Source: Betaproteobacteria bacterium (GTDB lineage: Bacteria > Pseudomonadota > Gammaproteobacteria > Burkholderiales > SG8-39). From it: a stretch of DNA of 64,000 nt. The notes beneath the pieces were generated by a model. That model was not told where the DNA came from and did no database searches. It was given only the letters and a program-made list of their open reading frames with translations. Made by a program: the position numbers and the translations under genes. The DNA lies in NCBI GenBank assembly GCA_004297625.1, contig SCTY01000043.1, positions 1 to 64,000 of the forward strand, given 5' to 3'. Of this stretch, positions 34,973 through 43,746 are shown one piece after another; the stretch's first letter is position 1, and each line of letters opens with the position of its first letter.

Positions 34973-36610
34973 ATGACCGCGCGGATACCGGAAAGCGGCG
35001 TGAATCTGCTGCGCGACCCTGCGCTCAACAAGGGCACCGCGTTCAGCGACGAAGAGCGCGATGCGCTCGGCTTGCGTGGCCTGCTGCCGCCGCACGTGTG
35101 CTCGCCAGAGCAGCAACTTGCGCGCGTGCTGGAGAACCTGCGCCGCAAGAGCTCCGCTCTGGAGAAATACATCGACCTCAGGGCGTTGCACGACCGCAAC
35201 GAGATGCTGTTCTTTCGCCTCCTCATGGACTACCCCGACGAGGTCATGCCGATCATCTACACGCCTACGGTGGGCCTCGCGTGCCTCAATTACGGCCACA
35301 TCTACCAGCGGCCGCGCGGCATCTTCGTCAGCGCCGAAGACCGCGGCCGCGTGAAGCGCGTGCTCGGCAACTGGCCCTCGCGCGAGGTGAAGATCATCGT
35401 CGTCACCGACGGCGAGCGCATTCTCGGGCTCGGCGATCAGGGCGCGAACGGCATGGTGATTCCCGTGGGCAAGCTCGCGCTCTACACGGCGTGTGCGGGC
35501 ATTCACCCGGCGCACTGCCTGCCGGTGCTGCTCGATGTCGGCACCAACAACGCCGCGCTGCGCCGTGACCCGCTTTACCTCGGATTGCCGCAGGAGCGCG
35601 TGCGCGGCGCCTCCTTTGAGGCGCTCGTCGACGAGTTCGTCGCCGCCGCGCGCGAGGTGTTCCCCGACGTGCTGATCCAGTTCGAGGACTTCGCGAACCA
35701 CAACGCCTTTCGCCTCCTCGAGCGCTATCGCGGGCGCATTCCGGTCTTCAACGACGACATCCAGGGCACCGCCGCGGTGACGCTCGCGGGGCTGCTTTCG
35801 GCGCTGCGCATCGCCGGAGGCGCGCTGAAGGACCAGCGGCTGCTGTTCCTGGGCGCCGGCGAAGCCGCAATCGGTATTGCCGATCTGACGGTCTCCGCGA
35901 TGATGCGGCAGGGGCTGAGCGAGCGCGCCGCCCGCGAGCGTTGCTGGCTGTTCGACTCGAAGGGCCTGGTCATCGCAAGCCGGATAGATCTCGACGCGCG
36001 CAAGCGCCGCTATGCGCACGAGCGCGCGCCGATCAGCGACTTCTGTGCCGCGGTGAAGGCAGTCCAGCCTACCGCGATAATCGGCGCGGCGGCCGTCCCC
36101 GGCGCGTTCACCCGCGAGGTGATTGCCGCCATGGCCGCCATCAACGTGCATCCGATCGTGTTCGCGCTGTCGAACCCGACTTCGCAATCCGAGTGCACCG
36201 CGGAGCAGGCCTATGCCTGGTCCGGCAACCGGGCGCTCTTCGCCGCCGGCAGCCCCTTCGATGCGATCGGCGTGGCGGATCGGATGCTGGTGCCCCGGCA
36301 GGCGAACAATTCATACGTCTTCCCGGGCATCGGCCTCGGGGCCATCGTGTCGGGAACCCGCCTCGTCACCGACGCGATGTTCATGGCGGCGGCGTACGCG
36401 CTCGCCGAGCGCGTCACCGCGGCGGATCTCAGCCATGGCAGCCTGTACCCGCCGCTCTCCGACGTGCGTGCGGTCTCTGCGCACATCGCCGCCGCGGTCG
36501 CGCGTGTCGCTTATGAGGAAGGGCTGGCAACGGTGCCGCAGCCCGAGGATCTGCTCGGCCACGTCAAGTCGCAGATGTACGAGCCGCGCTACCCGAGCTA
36601 CACCGGCTGA
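34973..36610 (+). CDS. maeA: NAD-dependent malic enzyme
   Basis: 545 residues, the length of E. coli MaeA. Conserved segments: YTPTVGLACLNYGHIY, TDGERILGLGDQGANGM (with the catalytic Lys further on in VGKLALYTACAGI), the metal site QFEDFANHNAF...VFNDDIQGTAAV and the nucleotide fold FLGAGEAAIGIA. It decarboxylates malate to pyruvate (or the reverse). Placed between por and frd, it joins pyruvate to malate, fumarate and succinate, a plausible anaerobic C4 branch. Confidence 0.93.
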   Translation: MTARIPESGVNLLRDPALNKGTAFSDEERDALGLRGLLPPHVCSPEQQLARVLENLRRKSSALEKYIDLRALHDRNEMLFFRLLMDYPDEVMPIIYTPTVGLACLNYGHIYQRPRGIFVSAEDRGRVKRVLGNWPSREVKIIVVTDGERILGLGDQGANGMVIPVGKLALYTACAGIHPAHCLPVLLDVGTNNAALRRDPLYLGLPQERVRGASFEALVDEFVAAAREVFPDVLIQFEDFANHNAFRLLERYRGRIPVFNDDIQGTAAVTLAGLLSALRIAGGALKDQRLLFLGAGEAAIGIADLTVSAMMRQGLSERAARERCWLFDSKGLVIASRIDLDARKRRYAHERAPISDFCAAVKAVQPTAIIGAAAVPGAFTREVIAAMAAINVHPIVFALSNPTSQSECTAEQAYAWSGNRALFAAGSPFDAIGVADRMLVPRQANNSYVFPGIGLGAIVSGTRLVTDAMFMAAAYALAERVTAADLSHGSLYPPLSDVRAVSAHIAAAVARVAYEEGLATVPQPEDLLGHVKSQMYEPRYPSYTG

Positions 36611-36618
36611 TCAGCCGG
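36603..36618. other. Palindrome between convergent malic enzyme and frdD genes
   Basis: CCGGCTGATCAGCCGG is a perfect 16-base palindrome containing the malic enzyme stop. It has no T-run, so termination by it would be inefficient; it may still separate the convergent transcripts. Confidence 0.3.
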
Positions 36619-36619
36619 C

Positions 36620-36973
36620 TCAGCCGATTACGATAAGCAGGTAGAGCGCGACCAGCGTGCCAAGCGCGGCGAGGCCGTGAAACACCGCCATCCAGCCATG
36701 GCCGAGCGGGAGCCCGACTTCGTGCAGGCAGTGGTAGATGCGGTGCAGGCCGTGGAACAGGAACCCGCCGATTACCACGAAGATGGCGAGCTTGCCGAAG
36801 CCGTTCTGCGCGAACGCAAGCACGCGCTCGTAGCTCATCGTGTCGCGCGGCAGGAGAAACCCGAGCGGCACCGCGATGCCGGTGATGAAGATCAGCATCG
36901 GGCCGACGAGCGCGGAGAGCATCCCGCCCGCGCCGAAGAGCGACCAGAAGATGGGGCGGTTCGAGCGCTTCAT
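36620..36973 (-). CDS. frdD: Fumarate reductase membrane subunit FrdD
   Basis: 117 residues, three membrane helices. FWSLFGAGGMLSALVGPM and HGLHRIYHCLHEVG match FrdD of the E. coli-type (haem-free, two small anchors) quinol:fumarate reductase. The start overlaps the frdC stop by four bases. Anchors FrdAB and helps form the menaquinol site. Confidence 0.92.
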   Translation of the reverse strand: MKRSNRPIFWSLFGAGGMLSALVGPMLIFITGIAVPLGFLLPRDTMSYERVLAFAQNGFGKLAIFVVIGGFLFHGLHRIYHCLHEVGLPLGHGWMAVFHGLAALGTLVALYLLIVIG

Positions 36974-37347
36974 GCGAACCCCCAGAGGAGCAGCAGCGAC
37001 AGCACCACCGAGCTTGCAACGCCTGCGGCGAAGATCGCGCTATCCGGGACGCGCCGGGCGCCGATGCGCAGGAACGGCAGGGTCTTGTGCATCACCTTGA
37101 ACCAGGTCCACGCGTGGTAGAGCACGATGAGCGCTGCCGCGGCGTGGAAGATGACCGCTCCGGGGCTGGCGAGGCTCGCGCGCCAGGCTTCGTACTGCGC
37201 CGCGCCCTCCGCGAGCCGCGCCAGGCCGAAGAGCAGAACCAGCGCATACGCGGTCAGGAAAAACGAGCTCCACTCGCGCAGGGTGTACCAGAGGTAAAAC
37301 GGGTTTCTGCGCCACCACCCGTTCATCGTTCTTGTGTAGGTTTTCAT
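36970..37347 (-). CDS. frdC: Fumarate reductase membrane subunit FrdC
   Basis: 125 residues, three helices. RTMNGWWRRNPFYLWYTLRE and the helix ending HAWTWFKVMHKTLP are FrdC signatures. Start overlaps the frdB stop by four bases. Together with FrdD it defines this as a fumarate reductase and not an SdhCD-type succinate dehydrogenase. Confidence 0.93.
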   Translation of the reverse strand: MKTYTRTMNGWWRRNPFYLWYTLREWSSFFLTAYALVLLFGLARLAEGAAQYEAWRASLASPGAVIFHAAAALIVLYHAWTWFKVMHKTLPFLRIGARRVPDSAIFAAGVASSVVLSLLLLWGFA

Positions 37348-38099
37348 CCGTTCCTTCGGGGCGCCACGAAGCGCAGGAAATAGTCCTTGGTGCTTTCGAC
37401 CTTGTTCTGGTTGACGGCGCGCGCCGGGTCGATGCTCTTCGGGCAGACCTCGGAGCAGTAGCTCACCAGCGTACAGCCCCAGACGCCTTCATCGGCGTTC
37501 ACGAGCTCCATGCGCTCGGCCTTGCCGGCGTCGCGCGAATCGGCGTTGTAGCGGTGCAGCAGCGCGAGCGCGCCGGGGCCGGTGAACTCGCGGTCCAGCC
37601 CGTACTGCGGGCACGCGGCGTAGCACAGCAGGCAGTTGATGCATTGCGAGTACTGGTAGTACTCGTCCATCTGCTGTGGCGTCTGCAGGAACGTGCCCTC
37701 GGTGACCGGCTTGGGCGCCTCGGGGATGATGTAGGGCTTGATCGAGCGCAGCTTGACCAGGAAGTCGGTCTGGTCGACGGCAAGGTCGCGCTGGATCGGG
37801 AAGTGCGTGAGCGGCTCGACGCGCAGGCCCTCGGGATAGAAGTCGCGCAGGAACGTCTCGCACGAAAGGCGCGGCACGCCGTTCACCATGCCGCCGCAGC
37901 TTCCGCAGATCGCCATGCGGCAAGACCAGCGGAAGGTGAGGCTGCCGTCGAGATGGTCCTTGATGTACTGCAGGCCCTGCAGCACCGACATGTCGTCGGT
38001 GAAGGGGACTTGATAGGTCTCGTAGTGCGGCGCGTCGTCCGTCTGCGGGTCGTAGCGCAGGCACTCGATCGCGATGACTTTTCCGTTGGTCGCGTTCAT
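37344..38099 (-). CDS. frdB: Fumarate reductase iron-sulfur subunit FrdB
   Basis: 251 residues from ATG 38099 (overlaps frdA stop). The [2Fe-2S] motif CRMAICGSCGG, the [4Fe-4S] motif CINCLLCYAACP and the [3Fe-4S] motif region CTLVSYCSEVCPKSIDP are all present, so the electron path from quinol to FAD is complete. Confidence 0.95.
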   Translation of the reverse strand: MNATNGKVIAIECLRYDPQTDDAPHYETYQVPFTDDMSVLQGLQYIKDHLDGSLTFRWSCRMAICGSCGGMVNGVPRLSCETFLRDFYPEGLRVEPLTHFPIQRDLAVDQTDFLVKLRSIKPYIIPEAPKPVTEGTFLQTPQQMDEYYQYSQCINCLLCYAACPQYGLDREFTGPGALALLHRYNADSRDAGKAERMELVNADEGVWGCTLVSYCSEVCPKSIDPARAVNQNKVESTKDYFLRFVAPRRNG

Positions 38100-39859
38100 G
38101 TAAGTACCACCTGCTTGCCTTCCCCGCCGTAGACGCGGGCGCGCGGGCTCGATTTCGTGATAGTGACCGGCATGTAGTCGATGCGCGGCACCTCGTCGCC
38201 GCGGCGGCAGGCGAGCGAATGCTTGAGGAAGTTCACGTCGTCGCGCTTCTCGTGGTCCAAGCGCTGGTGTGAGCCGCGCGATTCGCGCCGCTCGAGCGCG
38301 CTGTGCGCGATCGCCTGCGACACCTCGAGCATGTTGCGCAGCTCGATCGCGGTGAGCCACTCGGTGTTGAAGGCGCGGCCGCGGTCGTCGAGCTTGATGC
38401 CCTTGGCGTAGCGGCTACGCAGCTCCATGAGCTTGCGGCAGGTTTCCTCGAGGTGTTCCTGGGTGCGATAGATACCCGCGCCCTTTTCCATGCTGAGGCG
38501 CATCTCGTCGCGCACGGCGGCGAGGCGCTCGCCCTCGGTGTTCCGCAGCATGCCGAGGAGCGCATCGGCCACTGGCTGCGCCTGGCGCAGCACGCTGCCC
38601 GCGCGGCGCGGCGCCGCAAGCGCGAACTGCGCCGCCTGCTCGCCCGCCACGCGGCCGAATACCACCAGCTCGGTGAGCGAGTTGGAGCCCAGGCGGTTGG
38701 CGCCGTGGATGCCGACGCTCGCGCACTCTCCGGCGGCGTACAGGCCGGGCAGCGTCGTCTCGCAACGCACGTTGGTGAGGATGCCGCCCATCATGTAGTG
38801 CACGCCCGGACACACCGGAATCGGCTCCCTCACGCAGTCGACGCCGGAGAAGGTCTTCGCCGCCTCCGCGATGAGCGGCAGCCGCTCGTGGATCTTTTTC
38901 GCGCCGAGGTGGCGCAGGTCGAGATTCACCGCCGGTCCCTGCGGCGTCTCGAGGGTCCTGCCCTTCTTCATCTCGTGCCAGAAAGCCTGCGACAGGCGAT
39001 CGCGCGGCCCGAGCTCCATCGCTTTGGGCCGGGGCCACGGATCGAGCGGTCCGAGGCCGTAGTCCTGCAGGTAGCGGTACCCGTCCTTGTTCGTGAGCAC
39101 CGCCCCCTCGCCGCGGCAGGCCTCGGTCATCAGGATGCCCGTGCCGAGCAGGCACGTCGGGTGGTACTGCATGAATTCCATGTCGCGCAGCGCAACGCCC
39201 GCGCGGTACGCGAGCCCCATGCCGTCGCCGGTCACCGTGCCGGCGTTGGTGTTCGAGCGGAACACGCGGCCGACGCCGCCGGTCGCGAATACCACGGAGG
39301 GCGCCTCGAACACCACGAACTCGCCGGTGGCGATCTCGATCGCCAGCACCCCGCGCACGTGCCCGTCGTCAACGAGCAGCTCGACGCAGAAGTACTCGTC
39401 GTAGCGCTTGATGCCGGGATACTTGTGCGAGGTCTGGAAGAGTGTATGCAGGATGTGGAAGCCGCTGCGGTCGGCGGCGTACCAGGTGCGCGGCACCTTC
39501 ATGCCGCCGAAGTAGCGCACGTTGACGTGGCCGTCGGGCTGCCGGCCCCACGGGCAGCCCCAATGCTCGAGGCGCACCAGCTCTTCGTGGGCGTGCGCGA
39601 CGAAGTACTCCACGGCCTGCTGGTCGCAGAGCCAGTCGCCGCCGGAGACCGTGTCCTCGAAGTGGTATTGCAGGCTGTCGTCGCCGCGGGTGACCGCTGC
39701 GGCGCCGCCTTCCGCGGCCACGGTGTGGCTGCGCATCGGCACCACCTTGGAAACCAGCGCTACGCGAAGCCGGGAGTCCCGCTCGGAAGCGGCGATGGCG
39801 GCGCGGAGGCCTGCTCCGCCGCCGCCGACGATGATGACGTCACTTTGGATGATCTGCAT
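38096..39859 (-). CDS. frdA: Fumarate reductase flavoprotein subunit FrdA
   Basis: 587 residues. FAD fold IIVGGGGAGLRAAIAA, the covalent FAD histidine in MRSHTVAAEGG, and the active-site region HPTCLLGTGILMTEACRGEG and GANRLGSNSLTELVVFG are intact. It reduces fumarate to succinate in the cytoplasm. First gene of frdABCD; a perfect FNR-type box is centred about 43 bases upstream of the start, with ACAATT as a matching -10. Confidence 0.95.
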   Translation of the reverse strand: MQIIQSDVIIVGGGGAGLRAAIAASERDSRLRVALVSKVVPMRSHTVAAEGGAAAVTRGDDSLQYHFEDTVSGGDWLCDQQAVEYFVAHAHEELVRLEHWGCPWGRQPDGHVNVRYFGGMKVPRTWYAADRSGFHILHTLFQTSHKYPGIKRYDEYFCVELLVDDGHVRGVLAIEIATGEFVVFEAPSVVFATGGVGRVFRSNTNAGTVTGDGMGLAYRAGVALRDMEFMQYHPTCLLGTGILMTEACRGEGAVLTNKDGYRYLQDYGLGPLDPWPRPKAMELGPRDRLSQAFWHEMKKGRTLETPQGPAVNLDLRHLGAKKIHERLPLIAEAAKTFSGVDCVREPIPVCPGVHYMMGGILTNVRCETTLPGLYAAGECASVGIHGANRLGSNSLTELVVFGRVAGEQAAQFALAAPRRAGSVLRQAQPVADALLGMLRNTEGERLAAVRDEMRLSMEKGAGIYRTQEHLEETCRKLMELRSRYAKGIKLDDRGRAFNTEWLTAIELRNMLEVSQAIAHSALERRESRGSHQRLDHEKRDDVNFLKHSLACRRGDEVPRIDYMPVTITKSSPRARVYGGEGKQVVLT

Positions 39860-39895
39860 GCTCCGGAAATTGTCTTGGAGATGCAGCGAGGCGGC

Positions 39896-39909
39896 TTGAT
39901 TAAAATCAA
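39896..39909 (-). promoter_or_regulatory. FNR/DNR-type box of the frd operon, perfect
   Basis: TTGATTAAAATCAA, exact consensus. ACAATT on the minus strand (39873-39868) lies at the class II -10 spacing, predicting transcription start at about 39861, close to ATG 39859. Confidence 0.8.
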
Positions 39910-39928
39910 ACCGCCCTCAGGAAGGAAA

Positions 39929-40225
39929 CTACTTCGCCGAGGCGAGCACGCCTTCGACGAGCGACTTGATCTCGTTTTCGTCCGCTTTGACCTTCGGATG
40001 CCCTTTGCCATCCTTCAGCTTAGCGACCAGCTTGGTTTGCGCGGCGGCCTTGTCGCCCTTGTACTTGGCGGCAACGTCCTTGAACGCGGGCCCGACCTTC
40101 TTTTTGTCCATGTCGTGGCAGCCGAGACAGCCTTTCGCCTTGAGATCGGCGTTCAAATCGGCATTCGCCGTTCCGGCCGCGAACAGCGCGGCAGCACTGG
40201 CGAGAATCACGAGGGAGGTTTTCAT
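39929..40225 (-). CDS. Small monohaem class I cytochrome c (MtoD-like position)
   Basis: 98 residues from ATG 40225 with GGAG upstream. Signal peptide ending ANA; haem motif CLGCH followed by DMDKKKVGPAFKDVAAKY. Third member of the small-cytochrome group (15616 and the first domain of 13313). It lies downstream of mtrB-like and mtrA-like genes, as the monohaem mtoD gene is near mtoAB in Sideroxydans, so a periplasmic carrier for the conduit is likely. Confidence 0.85.
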   Translation of the reverse strand: MKTSLVILASAAALFAAGTANADLNADLKAKGCLGCHDMDKKKVGPAFKDVAAKYKGDKAAAQTKLVAKLKDGKGHPKVKADENEIKSLVEGVLASAK

Positions 40226-40268
40226 CGCAATAACTCCGTTGGGGGTAGGGTTGTCCATCATAACGCGC

Positions 40269-40300
40269 GAACGCCGCGCAGGTTGACCTGCGCGGCGTTC
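40269..40300. other. Strong hairpin between mtrB-like and small cytochrome genes
   Basis: Two 15-base arms beginning GAACGCCGCGCAGGT, complementary without mismatch, around TG. No T-run on either side. It may be an intercistronic stabilising or attenuating structure controlling how much of the mtrAB transcript continues into the cytochrome gene. Confidence 0.5.
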
Positions 40301-40310
40301 ACGGGGTTAC

Positions 40311-42617
40311 CTACTGGAACTTGTAGACGTACGTCGCGCCGATGAAATTCACCGTCTGTCGCTGCTTAGCGTCCAGGGTGGTGTTGTCGCTGTAGAGATA
40401 CGGTGTTCCGTTGAAGTTGTAGGTCCACTCGTTGAAGTATGTGCGGTGGTGGATGTAGTCAAGCCGAACATATGCGTTCTTCTGCAGCGCATATTCGCCG
40501 TAGAGGTTCAGGCGGGTGAGCCTATAGGTCACGTCCGGAAGTCCGCCGGTGCTCGCGAGAAGCGTCGCGTTCGCCGAGGAAGTGGGATCAGCCGTCTGCT
40601 CGTACTTAAGCAGATCGTCGAGCCACGTCAGATCGGCACCGACCTGCAACTGCCCCATGGGCCTGCCCTTCACGCCGAAGCCGAAGCTCGTCGCGGTGTC
40701 CTTCAGGATTGCGTCATAGCCGGTCGAGTGGCCGGCGTCGACCGTCTGCCGGCCGCGCGAGGCGAAGGCGCTCAGCTTCCACGCATCCGATAGCGCATAA
40801 GACGCGTCGAGCGAGACGGTGCCCATCTGGAAGCTGCGCAGGCCGTGGTCGGTCGGCGCGTGGTACCGGTCGATTCCGCGGTCCGCAAAGACCTGGAGCG
40901 AAAGCTTCTCCATCGGGGTCCAGTTGCCGATCGCCCGGATCTTGTCGCGCTCGCGGTCCATGTAGATGAACGGGAAGATCGCCGTGCGGCTGTAGATCTG
41001 GTCGGCCGATACCTCCGTTACGCCGGTCTGGCCTCCGGTACTGACGAAGTTGACCGGCTGCAACCAGGGCGAATCGCCTTTCCTGCGGCTCTGGTGATAC
41101 GCCACGGAGCCGGTGAAAGTTTCGGACGCCGTGCGGCGCAGCTCCGCCCGCCAGCCGGTTTCGTTGAGCTTCTGTTTCAGTCCACTGACGCCGCCGGCGA
41201 CGTCCGTTGGCGTCCACTGGCCGAAGTCCTCCTGCTCGTAATTCGCGCCCAGAACCGCGGCGTACATCGGCGTGAGAAAGTAAGTGCCTTGCAGCTTCGC
41301 TTCGTACTTCTTCGGCGACATGTTGCCGTTGGTGTAGAACCGGGTCGCAGTACCGGAGGCTGGCGAGCAGCTTCGCGTCGTTGAGCTGAACACCGCGGGC
41401 GGAACACAGACCGGCTCGGCGTTGTACAAGTCGAGCGGTGTCTTGTTGTCCTTTTTCTCGTAGGCCACGTCGCCGGAGACATGCAGCTTCTGCAGCGGGC
41501 GCGTGGAGAAACCCACCTGGGCCTTCGTCGTGTCGACCCGGCCGCCCAAGTTGTCCCTGCCGCCCGGCGCGCCGGTCAAGCCCATGCCGCTGAAGCTCTC
41601 GTCCTGCCGTGCCGTGGTGTAAGCGTATTTGAAGTTCACACGGGTGCTATGCGTGAGCGCGTAATTGCCAGCGACGAAGAGCTGATGCGCCTGGTTGTCC
41701 GGCTGCAGCGCCACCGGCAGCGCCAAGGCCGAGAGCAGTCCGGCGTCATTGGTGATCGTCCCGGTGTCCGTAAACTGGTTGCCCAGCGGACCGTTGACCG
41801 TCGGCCGGATGGAGCCGTTGTGGTTGACGTAGAAAGAGCCGTAATAGCCGCCGCTAAGCACCAGCGGTCCCGACGCGTAGTTCAGCCGGGCGTCGATCTG
41901 CCGGATGACGGAATCGACGGGCTCCGGCAGCATCAAAACTCCCCACGCGTTCGCCGTCGCCGACGAGCATACTCCCGCGTCCGCCCAGTACCTGCTGCAG
42001 GCGAACCCCCTGCCAAACAGACGCGACCCGTCCTTTTCTTCGTTCTTGAACGCGAACTCCAGTTGCAGGTCGCGCGTAAGCCACTTCTCCACGCCGACGC
42101 CGATCCCCTTCCGCTTGAGCTCCAGGTTGAGGTTCTGTCCCGTGCCGGGCGCGATGAGCACGCCGCCGGGGTTGACCGTGGGATTCGTGGTGCCCGCGCC
42201 GGCGAGGCTCGTGTTGATGGTGCGCGGATCGTGGCGCGTGATCTCGCTGTAATCCGCCGTGACCTTAACGTCGCCAGGCCGGCGGTAGACGAAGTTCAGC
42301 TCGCGGTTGTCGAGGCCAAGATTGCGCCCCTCGAGCTTGAGGCCCAGGCCGGAGGCGTTGTAGGGCTGCTCGTAGCGGAACCCGATCAGCCCGTTGACGT
42401 CGTGCCTGCGCAACCCGTTGAACATGCCGAAGCGCGCGCGATCCCGCTCGTCGCCGCTCGCTACGCCGACGCCGACGCTGACCGACGTGCCCGGACCAGG
42501 CATGGCGACCGGGCCGATATCCGGGGCTTCCTGCGCCTGCACCGTGCTCCACATGGCGGCGACGGCAAGAGCGGCAAGTGTCCGGCTCAAGATCAGTTCC
42601 TTTTTCGAAGATTTCAT
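40311..42617 (-). CDS. MtrB/PioB-family outer-membrane beta-barrel
   Basis: 768 residues from ATG 42617. Signal peptide ending VQAQ. The mature protein shows alternating beta-strand patterns throughout (for example ELNFVYRRPGDVKVTADYSE, KLQGTYFLTPMYAAVLGANY) and ends in the aromatic strand GATYVYKFQ, the outer-membrane insertion signal. Size and order directly behind a decahaem gene are those of MtrB/MtoB/PioB, the barrel that sheathes MtrA. The N-terminal CxxC of Shewanella MtrB is not present, as in many MtoB/PioB members. Two Cys pairs in the middle may form loop disulfides. Confidence 0.88.
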   Translation of the reverse strand: MKSSKKELILSRTLAALAVAAMWSTVQAQEAPDIGPVAMPGPGTSVSVGVGVASGDERDRARFGMFNGLRRHDVNGLIGFRYEQPYNASGLGLKLEGRNLGLDNRELNFVYRRPGDVKVTADYSEITRHDPRTINTSLAGAGTTNPTVNPGGVLIAPGTGQNLNLELKRKGIGVGVEKWLTRDLQLEFAFKNEEKDGSRLFGRGFACSRYWADAGVCSSATANAWGVLMLPEPVDSVIRQIDARLNYASGPLVLSGGYYGSFYVNHNGSIRPTVNGPLGNQFTDTGTITNDAGLLSALALPVALQPDNQAHQLFVAGNYALTHSTRVNFKYAYTTARQDESFSGMGLTGAPGGRDNLGGRVDTTKAQVGFSTRPLQKLHVSGDVAYEKKDNKTPLDLYNAEPVCVPPAVFSSTTRSCSPASGTATRFYTNGNMSPKKYEAKLQGTYFLTPMYAAVLGANYEQEDFGQWTPTDVAGGVSGLKQKLNETGWRAELRRTASETFTGSVAYHQSRRKGDSPWLQPVNFVSTGGQTGVTEVSADQIYSRTAIFPFIYMDRERDKIRAIGNWTPMEKLSLQVFADRGIDRYHAPTDHGLRSFQMGTVSLDASYALSDAWKLSAFASRGRQTVDAGHSTGYDAILKDTATSFGFGVKGRPMGQLQVGADLTWLDDLLKYEQTADPTSSANATLLASTGGLPDVTYRLTRLNLYGEYALQKNAYVRLDYIHHRTYFNEWTYNFNGTPYLYSDNTTLDAKQRQTVNFIGATYVYKFQ

Positions 42618-42637
42618 AACGGTTCGCCTTTTCTTTT

Positions 42638-43561
42638 TCAGCGCAGCATGAACTGCGGCGTCGGGTTCGTCGCGGACGGGTTGTTGGTGCCGTGGATCTG
42701 CGTGTGGCAGTTCAAGCAACCCCTCCCCTGCGTATAGTTCACGCCGCTCTTCCCTGTGATCTGGGCCTGACCCACTCCGGTCTGCCCGCGCAGCACGGCG
42801 ATGTTGCCGCCATGCGGGGTGTGGCACTGGTGGCACAGGAACGGCGGCCGCAGCTTGAGCATGTTGTCAGCGACGGTGCCGTGCGGGTTGTGGCACAGCG
42901 TGCAGTCTTCGGTCACGGGGTCGTGCGGGTGCACGAACGGGCCGCGCTTCTCGGCATGGCACTGGTAGCAGGTCTCGACCACACTGTCGCGCTTCATGAG
43001 CGCGCGGCCGATCGAGCCGTGCGGGTTGTGGCAATCCGAGCAAACGACTTTGCCCTCGAGAATCGGGTGCCGGAACATGCGGTTCACTTCCACGCGCTGC
43101 TGCTTATGGCACTTGAAACACACCTCCGGCTGCGTCAGCTTGGTGAGCACCTTGTCGGGCTGGTGCATGGTGTGGCAGCTCGTGCAGGAGTTGCCGCGTT
43201 CGGCGTGGGTGCTGGTATCCCAATGCGTTCGCTTGCTGCCGCCCTTGTGGCAGCCGAGGCAAAGCTCATTGGTCTCTTCCGCGTTTGCCGTCTTGGCCCC
43301 GGGATTGCGGATCTCCGAACCGCCGTTGTTCTTGACGTGCTCGTCGGCGCCCTCGTTGTGGCAGACCGTGCAGCCGCCGGCGCCTTGCGGCGTCTTCGGC
43401 ACGTTCTGGCCGTGGACCGAGGACTGGAAGTTCTTCACCTTGTCCTCGTGACAGTTCTGACAGACCTTCGAATCGAGCGCCTGAGCGCGCGCCTGGATCG
43501 CGAAGGCGGAGAGTGCGGCGAAGAGCAGCCCGGCCGCTAAGGAAATGAACGTCTGACGCAC
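42638..43561 (-). CDS. Decahaem cytochrome c, MtrA/MtoA/DmsE family
   Basis: 307 residues from GTG 43561, chosen for GGGAGG four bases upstream and the signal peptide FISLAAGLLFAALSAFA. Ten CxxCH motifs: CQNCH, CTVCH, CLGCH, CTSCH, CFKCH, CSDCH, CYQCH, CTLCH, CHQCH, CLNCH. HNPHG and HGQNVP segments near the motifs supply distal His ligands. MtrA-type proteins thread through the MtrB barrel and carry electrons across the outer membrane. No MtrC/OmcA-type surface cytochrome is in the window, so the set is of MtoAB/PioAB type; direction (Fe(II) oxidation or metal/electrode reduction) is open. Confidence 0.92.
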   Translation of the reverse strand: MRQTFISLAAGLLFAALSAFAIQARAQALDSKVCQNCHEDKVKNFQSSVHGQNVPKTPQGAGGCTVCHNEGADEHVKNNGGSEIRNPGAKTANAEETNELCLGCHKGGSKRTHWDTSTHAERGNSCTSCHTMHQPDKVLTKLTQPEVCFKCHKQQRVEVNRMFRHPILEGKVVCSDCHNPHGSIGRALMKRDSVVETCYQCHAEKRGPFVHPHDPVTEDCTLCHNPHGTVADNMLKLRPPFLCHQCHTPHGGNIAVLRGQTGVGQAQITGKSGVNYTQGRGCLNCHTQIHGTNNPSATNPTPQFMLR

Positions 43562-43639
43562 GAAACCTCCCTTATTGGGTTCTTGCAATGCATCATGCCG
43601 GGGGACCCGGAATGACCGGACAAGCAGTTGCATGGCCTG

Positions 43640-43653
43640 TTGATCCCCATCAA
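43640..43653 (-). promoter_or_regulatory. FNR/DNR-type box of mtrAB, perfect
   Basis: TTGATCCCCATCAA, exact consensus, 79 bases upstream of the mtrA-like start on the minus strand. The -10 element at class II spacing is poor, so the exact promoter is uncertain. Confidence 0.75.
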
Positions 43654-43696
43654 AGGGGGTTCGGCGCGTGTGGCGGTCGCGCAACGGACGTGTCCT

Positions 43697-43710
43697 TTGA
43701 TAAAGATCAA
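43697..43710 (+). promoter_or_regulatory. FNR/DNR-type box of the Crp/Fnr gene, perfect
   Basis: TTGATAAAGATCAA, exact consensus, 36 bases upstream of ATG 43747. Suggests that the regulator controls its own gene. The two boxes of this divergent region are 57 bases apart centre to centre. Confidence 0.75.
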
Positions 43711-43746
43711 AGCCCGCAGACGCGCGGATGCCATCTTTCGGGGGCC

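Noticed and set aside
36620..37347. SdhC/SdhD of a succinate dehydrogenase
   Set aside because: The anchors match FrdC/FrdD motifs and the operon order is frdABCD.
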